This document shows positions 20,780-31,371 of a stretch of DNA of 64,000 bases, one piece after another (position 1 is the first letter of the stretch; every line of letters starts with the position of its first letter). The notes under the pieces were generated by a model that saw nothing but the letters and a program-made list of their open reading frames with translations, made no database searches and was not told where the DNA came from. A program made the position numbers and the translations under genes. The stretch comes from Cerioporus squamosus (lineage: Eukaryota > Basidiomycota > Agaricomycetes > Polyporales > Polyporaceae), in the NCBI GenBank assembly GCA_022592435.1, contig JABYQS010000098.1, positions 62,001 through 126,000 of the forward strand. Direction: 5' to 3'.

Positions 20780-22567
20780 TCAATAATCGAGGTACTCAAC
20801 CTGCTCGAGCCGGCGGACCTTTTCCAACTTCCACAACCCACCCTCGAAGCCGCGCGTCATCGCGTAGCCAGAGACGAGCTGCACCTTGCGCAGGTTCGGA
20901 CAGAACCTGTTCCACCCGATGAGGGTGTCACGCATCTCGTCCTCGATCGACTCAAACGACGAGTCGCACAGGAACGGCGGGTACGACGGCGCGAACTCGC
21001 CGCGCGGCGGGAGCTGGTACATCTCCAGCGTGTGCAGGTCCGGCATCTCCGCGAGGAAGTCGGGTGCCAGGGACACGAGGAAGTTCTGCCCGGGGCGCGA
21101 CGTCAGCAGAGTCAACTGCACGCGGACGTGCGGACTCACCTCGTCAGGGCCCTGCCCGTCGTACACGATCTTCAGCCGGCGGAGCTCCTTGAAGTGCAGC
21201 GAGACGGCAGAGACGATCTCCGCGTCCCACCCCTTGCACTCCATCATCAGCATCTTAAGCCCGGGACGGACGAGCGCGACGCTCGCGAGCGCAGTGACGC
21301 CCTCGCGCGAGCTCAGGCCGCACTTGAGCAGCCCGAGCGCCTTGACGTCGCGCACTGCGGCAACGAACTGCGCGGTCTCGAGCGGCGCAGCGAAGCGGTC
21401 GAGCACGAGAGGGAGGGCCTCCGGCGCAATCGTGACTTGCGCAGGGACAAACATGGGCGTGGAGACGACCTTGAGGCTCGGGGCCTGCGCACAAAAGTGG
21501 TACAGATGCGTGTCGGGGAACGAGGTCTGCGAGACGGCCCAGTGCGAGGGCTGTTTCGGCTCGGGCGCGGTGATGGTGCGCTTCCGGACGACGTAGAGGT
21601 TCTCGATCGACGCGGGGACGGTCCATCCGCGCGCCTGCGCGTCCGAGGGCCCAAAGACGTACCGGAAGACATCCGCAGACGCGTCGATGGTGAGCGTCCG
21701 CAGGTTCTCGGCAGTCGCGAGCGAGAGCGCCTGTGCGAAGGGGTCAGGAGGATGGATCCACATTTGTCCGCCAGCACCTGGTCCCAGGCCATGGCCGACT
21801 CCTGCCATCCCGGCCGGTGGTCCGTGCCAGTGCAGCTGCTGCAGTTGCTGGACGTGCATGAGGTTGATGGGGTGGTGGTTTGCCTGAGCGTCCTGTCCGC
21901 GGCGGACGTTGAGCATCGTCAGCTCGGTAATTGGAAGGGTGCGATTGTCGAAGCCCTGAGCGGCATTCCCCTGGAACACGCACGCCTCGAGTCGCAGCGA
22001 GCGCAGCTGAGGCAAGCTGTGGATCAGGCGGAAGTGGTCCTTGTCGATGTACATGTCGACGAGTGCGAGCGACGAGATGTTTGTGAATCGCTGTACGCGC
22101 TCCCAGAGGGCACTGGTCACCTCCTCCGTGGACTCTGAGTAGTTCCGGCGCGCGTTGGCTGCCGCGAGCCTCGCAGCGGGGCTGTTGTTGCCGAGAAGCC
22201 AGTCGCTTGCGCCCGGGGCGTTTTGGACGGTCGAAGGGGGGCAGCCGAGGCTGATCTCGAGAGAACGCACGTACGTTTCCATGCCTTCATTCCTCTGCCA
22301 GACCGCAAGGTTGTGCTCCGCATGGGTTTGTTTCAGCCAGACGAGGTCGCGGTGGAGTGCGCGGGTGGTTAGGTCGTGGAACCGGTGAGATGCGACGCTG
22401 AGACTGTAGAGGTCGGTGGACTTGGGCACCAGAGCGAAGATCTCGAGCCAGATCTCTGCAGGTATCCTCTCTGCTGCAGAAATGTCCGCAGTCGGCTGTG
22501 CGTCCGTGGCCATCGTCGAAGTTTTACGCAGCGACGAGCTCGCCTCAAGGGTAGCATCAGGATCCAT
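20780..22567 (-). CDS. F-box/LRR-type protein 1
   Basis: Substrate-recognition subunit of an SCF ubiquitin ligase by family. The F-box is I-P-A-E-I-W-L-E-I-F-A-L-V-P-K-S-T-D-L with S-V-A-S-H-R-F, near residues 35-75, followed by about 500 residues of degenerate leucine-rich repeats. The body reads as one open frame, but 21067-21120 is best taken as a 54-nt intron: GTGAGT donor, CTGAC branch site, CAG acceptor, and a length divisible by three. The related sequence near 61 kb lacks those residues when its own intron is removed. The protein ends G-L-W-K-L-E-K-V-R-R-L-E-Q-V-E-Y-L-D-Y. The ATG at 22567 is chosen; a second at about 22510 is possible. It has a broken relative at 60.2-62.4 kb. Confidence 0.8.
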   Translation of the reverse strand: MDPDATLEASSSLRKTSTMATDAQPTADISAAERIPAEIWLEIFALVPKSTDLYSLSVASHRFHDLTTRALHRDLVWLKQTHAEHNLAVWQRNEGMETYVRSLEISLGCPPSTVQNAPGASDWLLGNNSPAARLAAANARRNYSESTEEVTSALWERVQRFTNISSLALVDMYIDKDHFRLIHSLPQLRSLRLEACVFQGNAAQGFDNRTLPITELTMLNVRRGQDAQANHHPINLMHVQQLQQLHWHGPPAGMAGVGHGLGPGAGGQMWIHPPDPFAQALSLATAENLRTLTIDASADVFRYVFGPSDAQARGWTVPASIENLYVVRKRTITAPEPKQPSHWAVSQTSFPDTHLYHFCAQAPSLKVVSTPMFVPAQVTIAPEALPLVLDRFAAPLETAQFVAAVRDVKALGLLKCGLSSREGVTALASVALVRPGLKMLMMECKGWDAEIVSAVSLHFKELRRLKIVYDGQGPDEVSPHVRVQLTLLTSRPGQNFLVSLAPDFLAEMPDLHTLEMYQLPPRGEFAPSYPPFLCDSSFESIEDEMRDTLIGWNRFCPNLRKVQLVSGYAMTRGFEGGLWKLEKVRRLEQVEYLDY

Positions 22568-23448
22568 AGAGAAGCACGAGCAGACTCTGAGGCATTCCAA
22601 GACTCACTGACAAGATTGGTTATAAAGGAAACGAGTGTCGTTGCAGATGGTACGAGGAGGAGATGATGGACGTTCAAGACCAAGGCTGAAGGTAAACGCG
22701 CATGTTGTACGGGCTCTCCTCCTGGTTCCCAACCACCACCTCGTCCACCTCGCAGTTTCACATCATACACGAATCATCTCGCTCTGTAGCTGCTTTCGTT
22801 TCGGAATATTGTTCCATACACCTGCTCAACTTAAGGTGCCCTCAAAATCGTCGAAGTACGCGATGTCGAAGGCTCGAATGAAGGACCGATGGGACGCCCG
22901 GGATACAAGGGATTAATTACTTAGTGCATGCATGCTGGCGGCGAGTATGATTGGTAGAGAGGTTGAGAAGTGAGTAGAGGACTCAGGATTGAAGGTAAGT
23001 TCGACGACTTTGTGGCTTCCCCTGCGACGGTTCGCCATACACCACATGAACGAACGTGTCAATTTCTCAGTCCGCCAGTCTGATGCACTAAACCGGCAGC
23101 GAGAAGAGGACTCTCCATCGTGTCATGCTTGTGCGTCTCTGCAAAGCACGAAGGAGATGAAGAATCCCTCACCGGTCGTCGAGACTTCATGCATCTTCAT
23201 GAGCTCAAAGATATGACATTGCAAGCCCGCCGGAGGTGTGTCCAGTACTAAACATAGGTGACACCAAGCCAACAGAGCTCCCAGGGACTCCCATGTGAAC
23301 CGTGCTTTATCAGCCCTTTCGATGACACCATCTTGCGCGTCCGGTGCGTACTTGACATGCCTTCTCGACCCTTGCCGTATATATATGACCCAGAAGTAGG
23401 CTTCAGTGCGTGTGGAATCCCACTGCAGCCCTCCACAATATCGTCGAG
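22568..23448. other. Divergent intergenic region
   Basis: Shared upstream region of the F-box gene (minus) and the GST gene (plus). No coding or repeat feature that I can support. Confidence 0.4.
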
Positions 23449-24399
23449 ATGCCGGAGACAATCACTCTATACACCGCTAAGGTCAGAGACATCCGTACCT
23501 GAAACAGGAGCTGTTGCTAACGAGTAGCGTAGGTCTGTCCGTACGCGCAACGTGTGAGTTGTCCTGTACTCGTACTGCGCCATCTTACTAAGCCAGTTCG
23601 TTGACTGGACATACTCAGGCCGAGATCGCTCTTGCAGAGGCGAAGGCTCCCTTCACGAGGTATGAGATCGACCTGCAGAACAAGCCGGAATGGTACGCAC
23701 CGAAGGTGAACCCGGCCAGTAAGGTACGTCCCGCCGACATACGCTCCGCAGTTGTCCTCAAGGTTTATCCCACCTAGGTTCCTGCGATCGCTTACGGCGG
23801 CCCACCGGTCCCCCCTGACCAGCCCTCGCCCGAATCGACCAAGCTCGCGGAGTCGCTCATCCTCGTCGAGTTCATTGCTGACCTCTATCCCGACGCACAC
23901 CTCCTCCCTTCTGACCCCGTTCTCCGTGCCAAGGCGCGCTTCTTCATCGACGGCGTGTCCACAAAACTTGTCCCCGCCTGGCACAGCTTCCTCCAGGGCA
24001 AGGGCCCCGTCGAGGACTTGTACAAGGCCGTCGAGTACCTGCAAGAACAGCTCCCTGCTGAGGGCGGCTTCGCTGTCGGCCAGTACTCTATCGCGGACAT
24101 CGCGATCACGCCGTTCCTTGCGCGTGCGAAGGTTGCGCTGGTCAATGATCTTGGTGCCTACCCCGAAGGCGAGGGCCAGAAGGTGTGGGAGGCGTTGAGC
24201 TCTGGACAGGGGAGGCTTGCCCGGTTCGGCAAGTACCTCGCGGATCTGCTGAACAGGGACAGCTTCAAGGCTACGTTCGATGAGGTACGTGGCATGCGTC
24301 CTGTGGCGATCATGGTGCTGGGCTAACGTCTCCCTGCCCCAGGCGTACATCACTGAGAGACAGAAGGCTCGCTTTGCGAATCTGCGCGCCCAGCAGTGA
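23449..24399 (+). CDS. Glutathione S-transferase, Ure2/omega-like, with tiny catalytic exon
   Basis: Cytosolic GST of about 250 residues. Exons: 23449-23481 (MPETITLYTAK), 23533-23553 (21 nt, V-C-P-Y-A-Q-R), 23619-23723, 23778-24284 and 24343-24399. The 21-nt exon holds the C-P-Y-A-Q motif whose Cys is the catalytic residue in omega-type and Ure2-like fungal enzymes. Without it the thioredoxin fold would lack its active site. The third exon gives A-E-I-A-L-A-E-A-K..Y-E-I-D-L-Q-N-K-P, the fourth V-P-A-I-A-Y-G-G (cis-Pro), E-S-x-x-L-[VI]-E-F-I-A-D glutathione-site residues and an all-helical C-terminal domain. Usual substrates are glutathione conjugates and glutathionyl-quinones or wood-derived compounds, which is family inference. 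Confidence 0.85.
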
Positions 24400-24751
24400 C
24401 TGCACGCGACTAGGTTATGAAACGAAAGACCGTTGTACGAGTAAGATTGCGCGCACTTCGAATAGCAGAACCATCGCGATTAGCGTTCCACGCGCCGGCA
24501 TGGTTATATGGTCATTGTGGGCTTTGGTAAGTACGACTATGTTATCGCCTGCAGATACATCGTTACGGATCGCGGAATTCCAACGGCCGTTTTCACACCG
24601 CGCTTAATGCTACGGGCACCCTCCAGAGCGGTCCTATTAGGACGTAGTAGACACCGAGCTACCTATAGGTCAGTATTCTCCTCGCATCCTTTGATTTGCA
24701 TACATTAGATCCCCTGACATGCTCCGCGACTACCTCAGAGGCCTTCAAACT
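24400..24751. other. Intergenic region
   Basis: Tail-to-tail gap between the GST gene and the second F-box gene. Nothing supported. Confidence 0.4.
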
Positions 24752-26394
24752 TCAGAAGTCGCTGTTGGCGGACGTCGTCCTTGGGCCTGAATGCATATCC
24801 TCCTCTGCAAGCAGCGCACGCCCATCATCCTTTGATATCTCTCTCCAACGGCATCTGTCCACATCGAGCAGCTCGCGTTCCCATGTCCTGAGACCGCATG
24901 TCTCGACGTCCAGAAAAAACACGCGGAGCGACGGCACACTCTGAGCCAGAAGTCGCACATCCGAGTCGAGTCCGTTGTCCTCGTACACCGCTTTCCCCCA
25001 CGGCACGAGCTTCTGGTCCTGGATCCCAGGGCGTTCACAATACAGCTGGAGTAGCAAGTGCGAAATGGAGGACTTCTCGAGGCCACTGCCGAGTTTTGCC
25101 TGGTCGGCGAACGTTAGACACACAGCCTGTCATGCGAATCGCTACGTTACTCACCATGAAGCCTGAATAGCCATACGCTCCGAGCAGGCCCCACGGGACG
25201 CGCACAACGAGATGGGTGAGGTCGCGGGCTACGCTCAGCGCCCCGGCAAGACCGCCCAGTTCCACCTCCAGCCTGAGCGGAAACCAGTACTCCATGTGCA
25301 GCGTGAGGCACCGCGGGCGCGTGTGCCGCAGCACGGGGGCTATCACCTCAGGAAAGAGGTGCAACAAGAACAGGTCCAGGTGCGGCACTCGCGCGCACAG
25401 CCCGAGCCAGTACAGGCCCAACGCGTACCGCGCCGAGACGCGACGGAGCTGTTCCCAAGTTGGCTGCTGCAGCTGTCTCGCGGACGAACCGTGCGTGTTG
25501 TGAATGTTGTTTAGGCCCTCCAGTTGCTCGGGCTGGAGCTCAGAGCATTCCTCGAACGACCGTCGAGGCGATCGATCCGGCTGGACTCCGACGATGGTCA
25601 CGTCTTCGACGTTGGGGAACACCCGCATGAGCGTCGCCACGCCACCCTGGACGTAGACAGTGTGGAGGCTGAGGACGCGCACCTCGGGCATAGGATCCAG
25701 GTCTGGGAAGAAGTATACCGTATGGAGGGACAACTCCCGTATCGTCGCGCGATGGTTCCGGAGGAAAGGCATCGAGTTGTAGCAAATGGGCTCGGGATGA
25801 TTGGAGTGGAAGTTCAGTCGCACAGCTTGCAGAGAAGCTGGGATATCCAGGAGGGAATCTTCGTACGCCGGAGAGACAGACTTCAGACTGAGCCGTTCCA
25901 GCTGCCGCATGCAGGCGAGGGCCGCTCTGAGCTCCTGTGGAGGAAACATTTGCGGATATACTCGCAAGAGGTGAAGGGAGGCGATGTTCGGGGCTTCCTG
26001 CAATATCGACATCGCCAGCTTGCCAGCTTCTGCGTCACCGGGGTAAGAGTCGAAAAAATGTCCGCTGGAAAGCGATCCCTCGCAGCTGTATGAGAAGTCG
26101 CGCAAGTAGGGTATTCGCCCGTGATCGGCATCTAAGAACATCCGGAAGGACTTGATATGATGGCGTCTCACCCGCACCGTGCCTTTGAGGAGTTCTATAA
26201 CCAGAACTTCACGGAGAAACCGACATGTCCTGGTAAGCACTGAGAGCGTATGTCTGGAAGAAAACCCGGCGATAACGTGCAGGATATCTCCATTCAGACC
26301 ACGCAGCCAACGCGAGGGCGACGCAGAGCTGTCATAACTGTCTTACTCGCAAATTATATATAATCTGGTGGAGGAGCACTCACGTCGAAGTCAT
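24752..26394 (-). CDS. F-box/LRR-type protein 2
   Basis: The N-terminal F-box-like helix reads L-N-G-D-I-L-H-V-I-A-G-F..H-T-L-S-V-L-T-R-T-C-R-F-L-R-E, followed by a long leucine-rich region (S-L-H-L-L-R-V-Y, V-R-V-L-S-L-H-T-V-Y). The last intron starts at a GTGAGT after G-Y-S-G-F-M (about 25155), and the final exon runs F-A-D-Q-A-K-L-G-S to T-S-A-N-S-D-F at 24752. The start at 26394 gives a four-residue first exon (M-T-S-T) before a GTGAGT donor, with TATATAAG at 26448-26455 upstream. This start is plausible but not certain. The probable role is an SCF adaptor of unknown target. It is not closely similar to F-box protein 1. Confidence 0.68.
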
Positions 26395-26447
26395 CCGTGG
26401 ATGGTCAAGGTCGGAGATCTCGAGAGTGATGTGGCTCTTGGCGCCTT

Positions 26448-26455
26448 CTTATATA
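26448..26455 (-). promoter_or_regulatory. TATA box of F-box gene 2
   Basis: TATATAAG on the minus strand, 54 nt upstream of the proposed ATG at 26394. Confidence 0.4.
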
Positions 26456-26778
26456 GGCTCTGCCATTGTCCATCGTAAAAGTATGTAAGTAGTACTTACC
26501 CGCTGATAATAATGGTACTTGTCCGTACTTGTCCATGTCAAGACTCGAGACAGCAGGGCAGAACTTGAAATACCTCTGGACGTAAGGTAGCGGTGTACGT
26601 ACTCAATATCACCACCCATGCATGCGGAATCAGAGACAGCTCTGGAGAGCACTGCGCTCGGAACAGTACAGTACGGACTCACGAGCATCCAGCGTGCCCC
26701 GGCTTGTTGGGTGACTATCGCAATTCCGCGTGTCGTATTATTCACTACTACATACGTCTTAGCCTGCAGGACTTCCCT

Positions 26779-27333
26779 TCACTTGCGGTATGGTTTCTTC
26801 TCCGAGATGGTAACAGACTTATCCTCGAACGTGTACTCCACGTCTCCGCCGACAACCCTACTCATCCTCTCGGCGGGATAGTGCGAAATGTCGAGATCCT
26901 CCCTGCTTCCTCCAATCAGGTACACCATGTCCTTCGTCCCCGCCCTGAACGCATGCGCGCGCGGGACACCAGCCTTGAAGCCCAAAAAGTCCCCAGGCTT
27001 CACGTCCTCCTCCCTCGGGACGACCGCCTCGCCTTCCTTCGAGACGGCGCCCTCGCCCTCGCCCTCCCAGATGAGCAGCACCGCGTCGGAGCTGGCCTCG
27101 AGGACGTAGAACCACTCGTCCTCGTGCGTGTGCCAGTGCAGCGTCGTGCTCGTGGCCCCGGCTGGGAGCCGGCTGAGGTGGACGGCTGTCTTGGACAGAC
27201 CCGTCTTATCGCCCAGGGAGAGCTGATAGCGGTGGTTGGTGTTCACAACTGGGTGAACGCGGTGTTCGAGTGCGTCGGGGGAGAGCTCGGCGGTACGAAC
27301 GAGATAGTCCGCGGTCGTAATGCTCGCTGACAT
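26779..27333 (-). CDS. Cupin-domain protein 2
   Basis: 184-residue single-exon paralogue of the cupin at 20.0-20.6 kb, in opposite orientation. The metal-site motifs are kept: H-W-H-T-H-E-D-E-W-F-Y-V-L-E and P-G-D-F-L-G-F-K-A-G-V-P-R-A-H. The loop between them differs in sequence (E-G-E-G-E-G-A-V-S-K) from copy 1 (P-M-D-V-Q-D-Q-D). It ends S-E-K-K-P-Y-R-K. The reading frame is intact, so both copies are probably functional. The reaction is unknown. Confidence 0.85.
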   Translation of the reverse strand: MSASITTADYLVRTAELSPDALEHRVHPVVNTNHRYQLSLGDKTGLSKTAVHLSRLPAGATSTTLHWHTHEDEWFYVLEASSDAVLLIWEGEGEGAVSKEGEAVVPREEDVKPGDFLGFKAGVPRAHAFRAGTKDMVYLIGGSREDLDISHYPAERMSRVVGGDVEYTFEDKSVTISEKKPYRK

Positions 27334-27977
27334 GATGTGCGAGAAGAAGCCTGGGCTGCTGCCCGGTCAACGAGCGAGGATACGCAAGAGTATAAGTGGG
27401 ACATACCGGCTGGGTGGAGATGTGGTATGGTAGATAGCACCTGCAGCTACTGAAACAGTGAGAGCTGGGGGCTTGGATGCGGCGTGAGGGGCAGACACGG
27501 TTTATGTACCCTGTTCGCCGCACCTGTCGACAAGGAAGAAGCACGATAGCTCGGGGATAGGACATCCGGTAGCAAGACCGATGGAGGTTAATCAGCTGTT
27601 TTGGGCGCAGGAAGTCGGTATGTGTGCCATCGTGGAGGTTCGGGCCAAGTTTAGACGACAAACCAAGCGGCCCGCGCGCAGGCTTGAACCTACATACCAG
27701 CTGACTACGACGTGTGTGCACAGATCGCAAGCAGGACCGCAAGGACTGACCTTATGCCCGGTCGTCCTCTACTGCCGTCGTCGCTTGAGTTGGACAAGTT
27801 CATTGACCAGTACTACCGCCTCATATACTCACGTCATAGCACGTGGCCGCATAGGCGCGGTTTCTCGCGCCCCGAGCTCATCGTCCGCAACGACGACGAC
27901 GACAGTCCGCTAAGCGCGACCTCCACCCTCGCTGACGGGCAGCACACCCAATCAATTTCAAAACCCTCTCTTTCTCC

Positions 27978-28662
27978 ATGTCTGAGTTCGTGCCGCCGAC
28001 CATTGCGCCTCAGACGATCGCTCCTGCGCCAGAAGATGGCTCTGGTCCACAAACCGTCCCCGCTGAGACTCCTGAGCCTGCACCCATCACCGAGCAGGAC
28101 ATTGGCGAATACCGTGAACAAGACCGCTTCCTCCCGGTACGTGTTTTGCAAGTCTCGCCCTTCCGAGCCATCGTGCTTACCCGTTCAATCCCCGCGCTCA
28201 CATCCGCACCCACCGTGCATGCTTCACGTCGCGTCCACCTCGCCCCCGCATCTCGCTGGTCTTCGTTCTCAGATCGCGAACGTGTCGCGGATAATGAAGT
28301 CGTCGGTGCCCGCGACGGCGAAGATCTCAAAGGAGGCGAAGGAGTGCGTACAGGAGTGCGTGTCCGAGTTCATTTCGTTCATCACCTCCGAGGCCTCGGA
28401 GAAGTGCCACATGGAAAAGCGGAAGACCATCGGCGGCGAAGACATCCTCTATGCCATGGTTACGCTTGGGTTTGAGAACTACGCGGAGACTCTGAAGATC
28501 CACCTGGCGAAGCTCAGGCAGGTGCGTGTGTTCGTATCCCCAACTCGCCTCTATCCGATCCATGAGTGCAAATGAGGGTTCTGAGAGGCATGGGCTGAAC
28601 TCTGTACGCAGCACCAGACCACGCCGGGAAACCGGAATATACCAGAGGCCGCGGATGACTGA
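27978..28662 (+). CDS. HAP3: CCAAT-binding factor subunit NF-YB/HAP3, copy 1
   Basis: Histone-fold subunit of the CCAAT-binding HAP/NF-Y complex, nuclear. Three exons: 27978-28136, 28273-28521 and 28612-28662, total about 152 residues. The first exon encodes an acidic and Pro-rich tail ([20 protein letters not shown]). The second holds the histone fold, [13 protein letters not shown]...[21 protein letters not shown][IV]-[17 protein letters not shown] and G-F-E-N-Y. The short last exon ends E-A-A-D-D. An almost identical gene lies at 58.6-59.3 kb. The start is the first ATG and is shared by both copies. Confidence 0.9.
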
Positions 28663-29369
28663 CAGAGCTCCTGGGTCACGGATTGGACATGCTTCTGGAC
28701 ATTGTGTGTACGGTATCCTCTGTAGCTTGGTGTACTCTTCGGCTGCACGATAAGTCGCCTACTTGCTACGGATGTGCGAGGAGGTAGCTGCTGCCACGGC
28801 CGCAGGTGTCCCGTCGCACCTTCACCTTACCCAGCTTCGCCGACGGTACATGTGCAGTGTCCTGACGCTGGCTTTCGCTCTCCGATAATTGACGTCAAAG
28901 GCTCCTTGGTATCAGACAACGTACTTCTTGCGACAAGATGCCTCTGACGCGCGGAAGTCGTGTCCAGGACGACAGCCCGACAACAAGTCGCAACTGCGCC
29001 GGTTTCCAACCTCGTACTCCTCATGAGTAGCTAGAGATATCCTCCGCGGCAGTGGGAACGATGGACGGAACGACAGAGGGCGACCATTCCGAATGCAAGA
29101 AGCGCAGGTTATCGCCCCACTCGAGCTGTAATGCTTCACGTCCTGCTGGTTCGCCTGCTGCAAGAACGGCATGGGACGCGAACATGATCCTGCGGACTAC
29201 CGGATGGCATATGTGGACAACGAGGCGGAGATCCGTTGTCACTAGAATCGTCAGCATAGGTGTAGGAGTGTTTTGAACAAGTACAGAGAATCTGCATAGA
29301 CATCTACCAAAAGTCCTTCGGTCGGTATCTCCATACGCCTTCTCCGCGTCTTCGTATCGGTAGCCGAAC
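28663..29369. other. Intergenic region
   Basis: Tail flank of HAP3 copy 1 and of the third F-box-type gene. No supported feature. Confidence 0.4.
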
Positions 29370-31371
29370 CTACACCTTGACCCTCCTAACCTCATACCTC
29401 ACGCGCTCCGCGTCCCTAACGAGCACGACAACGCGGCCCGCGCCGTCGTCCCAGTGGTCCAGCCTGCGCAGCTTCGGGCACTTCCACGCGAGCACCGACG
29501 CGACCTCGTCGTTCTTGCGCGCGCGGCTGCGGTCCGACATCGACAGCGCGAGCGACGCGCTGTCCGTGCATGCGACCTCGTAGAAGAACCGGATCCCGTG
29601 GAACGTCGTGAGCTCCGGCATCTGCGCCAGGATGCCCGCCCACTCGCCCTGCACGCGCACCAAGGGTCAGCACACGCCGCCAAACCGACGCAAATGGCAC
29701 GTACGAAGTTCGAGACGACGTGGTTGGGCGCCGCCTTTGCGCCTGATCCAGAGCCCGAGTGCGATATTGCAGCGATGGCGGGGTTCGTCGCCGACCCGCC
29801 CCGCTTGCCGATGTCCAGCCAGACGAGGTGAGGGACGCACTCTGCGAGCCGCCGCACGTCCTCCATCTCGTTCCACCCCGCCAGCTCCAGCCGTCTCACC
29901 TGCGTGCCGAACGCCCGGAGGTTCTCCAGGAACACCCTGTCGCGCGCAGAGTTGCTGAGCCGGACCCCCTTCAGCGTCTCGAGCGGACGGCCGCCCTCGG
30001 CGTCGCACGGGCACGCGAGCAGCGCACACGCGAGATCCCGGCTGGCCTTGAGCTCGCGCAGGCGAGGGAGGCAGTTCGGGGGGAACTTGAACGACGCCAG
30101 TGCGCCATTGCCGTGGTTGTTTGCGCCCGTGCCGAAGGAGACGTCGAGATGGAGGACCTCGAGACTGACGTGTGCAGCCAAGAATGAGGCGGCCGCGTCG
30201 AGACCCGCATGCGGCGTGCACCAGAGGTTCGTGAGCGTGAGGGAGCGCAGGGACGACCACCGTCCGCAGAGCAAAAAGTCGTCCGCGACGGGGTTGAAGA
30301 ACCCGGGCGAGTGCCGCGCGACGTAGCTGATCGCCAGGGCCTCGAGGTTCGGGCAGTTGTGCAGCATCGAGGAGATGCGCGTCAGGTCTGGGTTCTTGGA
30401 CGCCCCGAAGGTGTTCTTCGTGCCGTGCAGCCCGACCTTCTTCAGATCGAGTAGCTGGGCGATCGCGGACCGGTGAATGAAAGGCACATCGCCGGAGATG
30501 AAGCACGTACCACGGCAGGACGCTGCTTCGACTTGCGCGACGCGATAGCTGGGGACGCGCCCGAGTCGTCCACCGGCAGAGCCTGGAAGATCAAGTTGTC
30601 GTTGGCCTCGACCTCGCTCACGGTCTGGCACTTCACGAGGGCCGGCCAGACGCGTTCGAACGTGACGAGGGAATGGTTGCACGACCACTTGAACGACTGC
30701 AGCGCGGTCATCCGACCCAGAGCAGACACGACGAACCTTTCCTGCTTATCGTGCAACGCCAGCTCGTCATCCGTCGACTCCAAGTCCGTGTCCGTAGTCA
30801 GAATGTCCGAGGGTACAGCCTGCTCCGCCTCTCCCGCGCGCTCGTCCAGGATCTCCAGCCTCCGCACGTTTCTCGCCAGCGACCGGTGCACGACCAGGTG
30901 GTTCCACACGCTCAGCGTGCTCGCCTTGCACTTGATGACCCGATATTCGTAGTGCCTCGGGAACACGATCGAGTAGAGCCGCTTGCACGAGAGCGCGAGC
31001 GAAAGCAAGTCGCGCTTCGCGTCGATGTGGAACACGATCGCGTCCAAGATCTCCGTCGGCTGGCGGGCGAGCGCACGACGCGACGCACACGGTGCGAGCC
31101 CGACAAACGGCTCGACGACCGTGAGCAGGTGCAGCGTGAGCTTGTGCTCCTCCGGAGTGAGCTTGTACTGGCACCCGCCGAGACGCGATGGGAGGGCGGA
31201 GAGCAGCTTGCGGAGGACGTTGAGCGCGGTGAACGGGTCCGTGCGGTCGTACGCGGCCGGGTTGGTGTCTACGGGGTGCAGGACGCCTCCCTTGCGCCCG
31301 CCTCCGCCGCCAGACGACTTGGTGGCGGCAGAACGCGTGCGAGACTGGGGAGGACGCGCTTGGGGCGCCAT
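29370..31371 (-). CDS. F-box/LRR-type protein 3
   Basis: Exons 30511-31371, 29705-30454 and 29370-29648. The N-terminus is basic with a glycine run (S-S-G-G-G-G-G-R-K-G). An F-box-like helix follows at about residues 100-140: A-R-Q-P-T-E-I-L-D-A-I-V-F-H-I-D..L-L-S-L-A-L-S-C-K-R-L. Then comes an LRR-like body (S-S-L-R-S-L-T-L-T-N-L-W, L-E-V-L-H-L-D-V-S, V-R-R-L-E-L-A-G-W). It ends R-Y-E-V-R-R-V-K-V. The two introns are 56 nt each and canonical. Presumed SCF adaptor with unknown target. Unlike most F-box proteins the F-box is about 100 residues in. Confidence 0.75.

Noticed and set aside
21032..22138. 368-codon plus-strand frame opposite F-box gene 1
   Set aside because: Antisense shadow of the F-box gene; Arg/Leu/Val-rich with no recognisable features.
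27660..27705. A GGTTCAAGCC-like T-arm on the minus strand suggesting a tRNA
   Set aside because: The T-stem does not pair over five bases and no matching acceptor stem, D-arm or anticodon arm could be found nearby.
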